This document shows positions 20,203-25,135 of a stretch of 25,135 nt of DNA, one piece after another. The position numbers were made by a program, and so were the translations under genes. Source of the DNA: Cyclostephanos tholiformis. Lineage: Eukaryota; Bacillariophyta; Thalassiosirophyceae; Thalassiosirales; Thalassiosiraceae. The notes below the pieces were generated by a model. It had not been told where the DNA came from. It was given only the letters and a program-made list of their open reading frames with translations, and did no database searches. Position 1 is the stretch's first letter, and every line of letters begins with the position of its first letter. Where the stretch lies: positions 1-25,135 of the forward strand of contig JALLPB010000697.1 of the NCBI GenBank assembly GCA_036939975.1, read 5' to 3'.

Positions 20203-21663
20203 CTACCTCCTACCACGCCCGCGTCCGCCACGGCCACGCCCGCCGAAATTCTGCCTCTTGTTACCATGATTATTGCGGTGGTGATTATTCGCGGAAGACG
20301 ACCTCTTCTCCTCGTCCTTCATCCTCTTCCTGGTATTCAACCACGCGATGAAATTCTCGTAATACTTCTCCTCCTCCTCGCCTTCCAATACCTTCGCCAT
20401 TTCCACCTTCGCATTGGCAATCAGGACGCTCCCGTCGTTCAATTTCGTTATTAGCTCTTCCATCTCGTCGGGCTTGGGGGACTTGAGACGCAAGTTGCCC
20501 GTCGTGGCGCCGCGATTGTAATCGACGTACAGGCCGGAGGTCTTGACGTCGGTCGTTACCCCGAGGATGTCGGACACGGCATCCCGAATCGATTCCCTAT
20601 CGCACGACGCGGCGTCGAGACCCGTGAGGGATATGACGCACCCCTTCTCCCAATCGAGGGTGATGGGTTCGAATTTCGCATCCTCGGCTGCATCGTCCGC
20701 CTTCGACTCCGCGTCGTCGTTGGGGTCATCGTCGCCGCGCGAGCGCTTCTTGTTGTTATTATTATTATTATTACCGCCCTGGTTCTTGAAGAACTTCGAC
20801 GGTCTCATTTTTTCGATAACCAATTTGTTCCCCTTCATTTCCAAGACCTTGGTGGTGGTGGGATCCTCCTCCTTCTCGACCTCGCCGCCATCCTCCTTAT
20901 CTTTCTTATCCTCCTTATCCTCCGTATCCTCCCCCCCACCCCTCTTCTTCTTGGGCAACAAATCCTCGCACGCCCTGTCGATCCCGTCCGTGGTCTCGAA
21001 TTCGACAATCGCCACGCCGAGTGGGTACGATTCTACGCCCCCGTACCCGCGCACGTTCGGCGCGTTGTTCCTTTCGTCATTCTCCCCCGACGACGATCGA
21101 TGTTGCTGATGCTGCTTCTTTCCATATCGTAGCTGAACGAGGGCGACGCGACCGTAGGTCTCGAATAGGGCCTTGACCTCGTCGCGCGTGACGGCGTAAC
21201 GCGGACGGAATTTCCCCCCCCCCGTCTCCTCCCCCTCCCCCTCCACGGCATTTTCCTCACCGGACGCAGTAGTAGGGGATGGCGTCGGCTGCGTCACCGG
21301 TACGTTCTTGACGTACAGGCTCAGCTTGCTACCGTCACCCATGGTCTTGTAATCGAAGGGGGTTACCCTCCTGATCTCCTCCCTCTCGTCGTCGTAGATT
21401 ATCAGCTCCCTCAATTCGTCCGATTTCGCCGCCGCCGCCAATAGCGACTTATCCGTCGTTATGGACTTGAGCGTGTTGAATCTCAACAGTACATCGAGCG
21501 AAAGCGCGCCGTCGCAAACGCCATCGCCGCCGGACAGCTGGTCGCGCATCCACCTGTCCTGTCGTAAATTCGCGTTCGAGAAGAAGAAGCGCAGGCGCTC
21601 AACGAGGGATGCGATCAATGCCGCATCGTCGCTGCCGGCGTTGTTGGTGGGTTCGTCCGTCAT
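20203..21663 (-). CDS. La protein (LARP3/La-related RNA-binding protein)
   Basis: La binds the 3' oligo-U of RNA polymerase III transcripts and protects and folds pre-tRNAs in the nucleus. The single exon encodes 486 residues. A La motif is at about 15-100 ('RLRFFFSNANLRQDRWMR', 'LSLDVLLRFNTLKSIT'). RRM1 is at about 112-292 and is widened by acidic/Lys inserts ('YVKNVPV' as RNP2-like, 'GVAIVEFET' as RNP1-like). A basic stretch with a likely nuclear signal ('KKRSRG') is near 305. An xRRM2-like domain is at about 340-430, and a C-terminal RGG/GRGR tail at 474-486. This order (La motif, RRM1, RRM2, basic tail) fits genuine La best; LARP7 has the same order and is not excluded. It is divergent from the ABC1 kinase with 382 bp between start codons. 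Confidence 0.9.
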   Translation of the reverse strand: MTDEPTNNAGSDDAALIASLVERLRFFFSNANLRQDRWMRDQLSGGDGVCDGALSLDVLLRFNTLKSITTDKSLLAAAAKSDELRELIIYDDEREEIRRVTPFDYKTMGDGSKLSLYVKNVPVTQPTPSPTTASGEENAVEGEGEETGGGKFRPRYAVTRDEVKALFETYGRVALVQLRYGKKQHQQHRSSSGENDERNNAPNVRGYGGVESYPLGVAIVEFETTDGIDRACEDLLPKKKRGGGEDTEDKEDKKDKEDGGEVEKEEDPTTTKVLEMKGNKLVIEKMRPSKFFKNQGGNNNNNNNKKRSRGDDDPNDDAESKADDAAEDAKFEPITLDWEKGCVISLTGLDAASCDRESIRDAVSDILGVTTDVKTSGLYVDYNRGATTGNLRLKSPKPDEMEELITKLNDGSVLIANAKVEMAKVLEGEEEEKYYENFIAWLNTRKRMKDEEKRSSSANNHHRNNHGNKRQNFGGRGRGGRGRGRR

Positions 21664-22045
21664 GACTGTTGAAAATGAATACGAGACGCGTGAGGGGGCG
21701 GGGGATGCAGGTCGTTGTGGTCGTATCGACTCGTGGAGCGTAAATAATATTATTATTATTTTTTTGGTGGTTGTGTTGGATGATAGATGGAGCTTTATTT
21801 TTTTTCGTGAGTCTTGATGGACAGACGGACGAGAGAGAGTTTAGACGAAGTAAAGATCCAGAACGGCGGGAACGATGACATGCGCGCCATTTTATTTTAT
21901 TTTTTAAAGCACTCCCGCGCCGCGCCGCGCCGCGCCCCGGGCGAAAAGCGAAAGAACGAAACGCTTTCGGAGATAACATAGTAAAAGCTATCGCCTTCGT
22001 CTCAGTCAAAACGCAGCGTAGTATCGTATTAAATAACCCGCCGTG
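21664..22045. promoter_or_regulatory. Shared divergent promoter region of La and ABC1-kinase genes
   Basis: The two start codons face away from each other across 382 bp, so both promoters must lie here or overlap neighbouring sequence. The stretch has an ATT/TTA-rich block (21750-21800), a TATTTTATTTTTTAAA-like block (21891-21907), and a CGCGCCG run (about 21916-21936). No TATA box or factor site can be assigned with confidence. Confidence 0.45.
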
Positions 22046-23947
22046 ATGCTGTCGTCATTGCGGCCAAGTACCTCCCTAATAATATCCCGGAGGAAGAATT
22101 CGGGATTGTCATCATCGACGGTTCGATCGTTCGTCATCGATGATCATCGACGACGACTCAGCGCCGCCGCCGTCCCTAGGAACGACTCGATCGAGGGGGG
22201 GAATAATGGAAACGACCGCTCCCAACGTCGTCGACGGTTCGTCCTCGGGATGACGGGGGGGGGGGGCGTGATCGCGTCATTGTGCGGCGTGGCGTACCTG
22301 AACGAATACCTCGGGGGGACCGATGGACTATTACGCACGCTGAACTTCTACTCCTTGGCAATACCGAAATACCTCGAATACAGGATGCACATGATGTTGG
22401 ATTCGCCCGATCACGTTTGGGATAAGCTACACGAGGAAACGAGCAGGGCGGGATTGAACAAGATCATGGAACTGCAGGGCTTTTACGTCAAGTCCGGTCA
22501 GATGTGCGCGGCGAATATAGGAAATGCCTTCCCGCCCATATGGCAGGATACCATGGCGCCATTGCAGGATTCGTGTCCGACGAGGCCGTTCGATGTCGTG
22601 AAATCGATTATTGAGGAGGATTACGGCAGGGATATGTACGAGGTATTCGAATACTTCGAGGAAAGTCCGATCGGCGCCGCGAGCATCGGTCAGGTCCATC
22701 GTGCCACGCTGAGGGGGGATGGCGGTCGGGTCGTCGTTAAGGTCATGTATCCGGGCGTTGAGGACTTATTTCGCGGCGACGTACGAACGATCAAGATGTT
22801 CTGCGAGGTGGCGCAGCCGGTGCACGTGCCGCCCCTAATCGAAATCGAGAAACAATTCATGACCGAATTCGATTATCGACGCGAGGCGCGGCAGCTTGAT
22901 ATTGTACGCGATAACATGATCAAGGCGAACATCTCCGGCGATTCCAATTCGCCGTGTGCCATCCCTAGACCCTACTTGGATTTATGTACCAAACGCGTAC
23001 TAGTGATGGAAGAATTGAAGGGTGGGAAATTGGCGGATGAATTGAAGAGGGATGTTAAGAGGCAAATGGATCGTACGAAGAAATCGCTCGAAAAATTCGG
23101 TCACGATGAAAAGAAATTGGAGGAGGGATTTATGAAGGAATTTGCCCTCGGAGAGAATGGCCCCACGTCCGACGAGTACGAAACTTTCATCAAATTCCTA
23201 GATGCCAAGCGCAGATTGAGCAATGCGTACTCTGCCGTATATAATCTTAGCGTCGGGTGGCTACCGGGCGTTACCAAGAGGGAGTACGAGGGAAAATCTT
23301 CGTTACCGATCAATCATGCGAAACTCATCGATGACTTACTTTACATTCATGGACATCAGATCCTCGTGGATGGATGCTTCAACGGTGATCCACACCCCGG
23401 CAACAGTGAGTGAATATCCGTTTTTTCGTGTACGTTAACTTTCATCTTGTAAAGGAGCTAGTTCTCGCCCACACTGTAAAATTGATTGTCTACCTTTGCA
23501 GTACTGCTTCTTGGTGTGGAGGAGGGTAGACCACAGCTAGGGCTAATTGATTACGGACAGGTCAAAGTGTTGACGAAGGAAGAAAGACTGCTGTTTTGCA
23601 AAATCATCATTGCTCTTGCCGACGAAGATAAAGAGCTAGTATGCAGTCTCCTGAAAGAGGCGGGTTACTCGTCGAAGTACATGGACCACGATGTTATGTA
23701 CAAATTCGCCAGAGTTGGATATGATGAGGACAATGAGGAATTGACCGAGGGAAAACACATACAACTGTTTATGGATCATTTACACGACCTCGATCCCGTT
23801 AAGGAAGTACCGCAACAGTACATAATGGCATCGAGAGTTTCGATTCTACTGCGCGGTCTGGGGCATGCAGTGCACCAGAGCCGAAGTGTTGCCAAGTCCT
23901 GGAAACCAATTGCCGTGAAGGTTCTGAGGGAGGAAGGCGAAACGTAA
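22046..23947 (+). CDS. ABC1/UbiB (ADCK) atypical kinase family protein
   Basis: Two exons, 22046-23405 and 23502-23947, are joined across a 96-nt GT-AG intron (GTGAGT donor, TTTGCAG acceptor, phase 1), giving 601 residues. I chose the ATG at 22046; the codon just before it is GTG. The N terminus is Ser/Arg-rich and resembles a mitochondrial presequence; a short hydrophobic Gly-rich segment follows at about 68-85. UbiB-family motifs are all present: 'VKSGQ' (148-152), the Ala-rich loop 'GAASIGQVH' (210-218), catalytic Lys in 'VVVKVMYPG', 'EFDYRREA' (274-281), 'NGDPHPGN' (446-453, completed at the splice) and 'IDYGQ' (469-473, the DFG position). These proteins act in mitochondria or plastids in coenzyme Q or lipid homeostasis. 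The segment between 'VLVMEEL' and 'HGHQ' (325-437) is long and charged, suggesting a lineage insert. DPHPGN resembles the ADCK1/2/5 side more than COQ8. Confidence 0.92.
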
Positions 23948-24212
23948 CGATCCATTTCGTCAAATTGGGTGTTGGTTTGTTGGAACTGTGACAAAGGTCG
24001 GTTAGAATGGTTTTCCTCTTGGCTATGAGTTTAACTGGCGATGCTTGATCGAGATGCCCCATGACTAATGTAAAAAAGCACGAGGGGGGGGGAGAGAGAT
24101 TGGTGCTATTATTGCTGACGAGGGTATCGTTTATCCCAGGTAGATTATCTCTAATAGAATGCTATCTTTCCCGACCATACCACGAATTTTAGATGATTGC
24201 GAAGGCATGCAA

Positions 24213-25121
24213 TCATACGGTTGCGCTAGAGTATCGAAGGCAGTCGCCGTAGCTCAGCAGCCGTAGTATCTCACCCCTCAGCAGACCCTCCTCCCTGCTC
24301 CTGTCGGTACGGCACGTCATGATAACGCCTACTCGTTATATCCGCCCTCCTACCGTCGAAGTTGCATACAGAACCACCCGCCTCCTCTATGATCACTATC
24401 CCCGCCGCTACATCCAACGCGTTCAGATCCCAACTGAAGTAGGAATCGAACTTTGACTGTGCCATCCAAGCAATTGTTTGGGATGCACACGCGACCATGC
24501 GCCGCGACGGCGCGAGAAGACGTTAGTAGAGTGCTCTCGCGGCAGACTGGGAATCCAACGTTGACGAGCGATTCGCCGATGAGCGATTTCCTGGATCGTT
24601 GATTCCCGTCTCCGTCACAATCCCGAATGAGGTTGCTGCCGATACGTTCGTTGTTGCGGTAGCACCCCCTCCCTCGGACAGCCGATGTCATCTCGCCCAG
24701 AGTGAGGTTGTATATCACGCCCACCACCACCTCGGGTATGACTACTGGTAAGCAAGACGATGCCGATGCTTACTGCGTAGATTGGCAAGACTACAGAGAA
24801 ACAACTGCGGATACCAATCATTCAAAACTAATTGGTAGGGTCGGTAGGTCATCTCACCGGCTCGAAAGTTCATTGTTCCATCAATGGGATCCTTAATTTT
24901 GATCGCGGCAGCTGACAAGAGACAAAAATGACGAAAAGATTGCGATTGATACATTACAAATGATTGCATCCACCCACCAAGATGAAAAAACCTGCCTTCC
25001 TCTTCAATTCTATTCGCTGGATCAAACGGCTTCCTCGAAGTATCGGAATTGAAGATACTTCCACCAATTCCATCGTCGATGCCGACGCCTGTATCATCGT
25101 CTTTGTCGTTATATCGTCTCG
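24213..25121 (-). pseudogene. Inositol monophosphatase family gene, 5' truncated and frame-disrupted
   Basis: The minus strand carries the IMPase core in pieces. Metal-site motif 'DPIDGTMNF' is at about 24891-24866; 'YAVSIGIVL' and 'VVGVIYNLTLGEM..AVRGRGCY' follow, and 'SWDLNALDVAAGIVIIEEAGGSV' comes near the end. Two introns of 66 and 67 nt (24912-24977, 24791-24857) restore 'NFRAVLPIYAVSIGIV'. Three frame breaks remain: near 24735 (one base missing would connect 'SSHT' to 'EVVVGV'), near 24506 (an unusually short link, out of frame, before 'MVACASQTIAW'), and near 24290 (a frame ending '..EEGLLRGEILRLLSYGD' runs to TGA at 24213, while the upstream frame stops at 24271). The 5' end runs off the contig. 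It could be a true pseudogene or poor sequence at a contig edge. Intact relatives dephosphorylate inositol phosphates or related sugar phosphates. Confidence 0.72.
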
Positions 25122-25135
25122 AGATCGGAAGAGCG
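25122..25135 (+). other. Residual Illumina sequencing adapter
   Basis: The last 14 bases, AGATCGGAAGAGCG, are identical to the start of the standard Illumina TruSeq-type read-through adapter and lie exactly at the contig end. This is contamination, not genome. It also implies that the IMPase gene is cut by the end of the assembled contig rather than by biology. Confidence 0.93.

Noticed and set aside
21599..22009. 136-codon minus ORF in the La/ABC1 divergent region
   Set aside because: It overlaps the La start and the promoter region, is Arg/Asn/Lys low complexity and has no domain.
1..25135. tRNA, rRNA, CRISPR array or bacterial operon
   Set aside because: I looked for B-box-like GGTTCGA contexts, cloverleaf arms and regularly spaced repeats; the few GGTTCGAA matches fall inside protein genes, and no spaced repeat array or polycistronic layout exists.

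Overview
This is a protist nuclear contig, not bacterial DNA. Genes lie on both strands with unlinked functions. Several are split by short GT-AG introns (66-118 nt), and the coding is classically eukaryotic: separase, TRM1, La protein, an EH-domain endocytic factor. GC-rich low-complexity Ser/Asp/Pro runs, very compact introns and a decayed BspA-type leucine-rich-repeat gene make a stramenopile microalga, most likely a diatom, my best guess (inference). The window looks like one entire contig: it opens in a poly-C tract and its last 14 bases match an Illumina adapter.

Left part (1-6.4 kb): a START-like lipid-binding protein with a signal peptide (+), a doubtful small minus-strand membrane ORF, a small signal-peptide/one-TM protein (+), and a two-EH-domain coiled-coil protein (-) convergent with it. 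From 6.4 to 8.26 kb is a 1.9-kb gene-free divergent intergenic region. It holds copies of a dispersed GTTTAGCCAAA motif, a hairpin, a degenerate CGT/GGGAGG minisatellite and a short direct repeat.

Centre (8.26-15.9 kb): the gene of main interest, a complete separase. I rebuilt it as six exons giving 2404 codons with every splice phase consistent. It has the His/Cys catalytic pair near the C terminus and a SAP-like helix-turn-helix just ahead of the protease domain. Convergent with it is a three-exon TRM1 tRNA methyltransferase (16.5-19.1 kb) whose zinc-binding cysteines are partly missing.

Right part (19.1-25.1 kb): a broken BspA-LRR fragment, two long poly-C tracts (one ending in an N), an intronless La protein (-) divergent from a two-exon ABC1/UbiB atypical kinase (+), and a 5'-truncated, frame-disrupted inositol-monophosphatase-family gene (-) running off the contig end.

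The genes do not form a pathway. They are ordinary housekeeping neighbours: chromosome segregation, tRNA modification, RNA chaperoning, endocytosis, lipid transfer, organelle kinase. I found no convincing new multi-gene system. The most unusual points are the SAP-like module in separase, the altered TRM1 zinc site, the repeat-rich divergent intergene, and the adapter/poly-C evidence on assembly quality.
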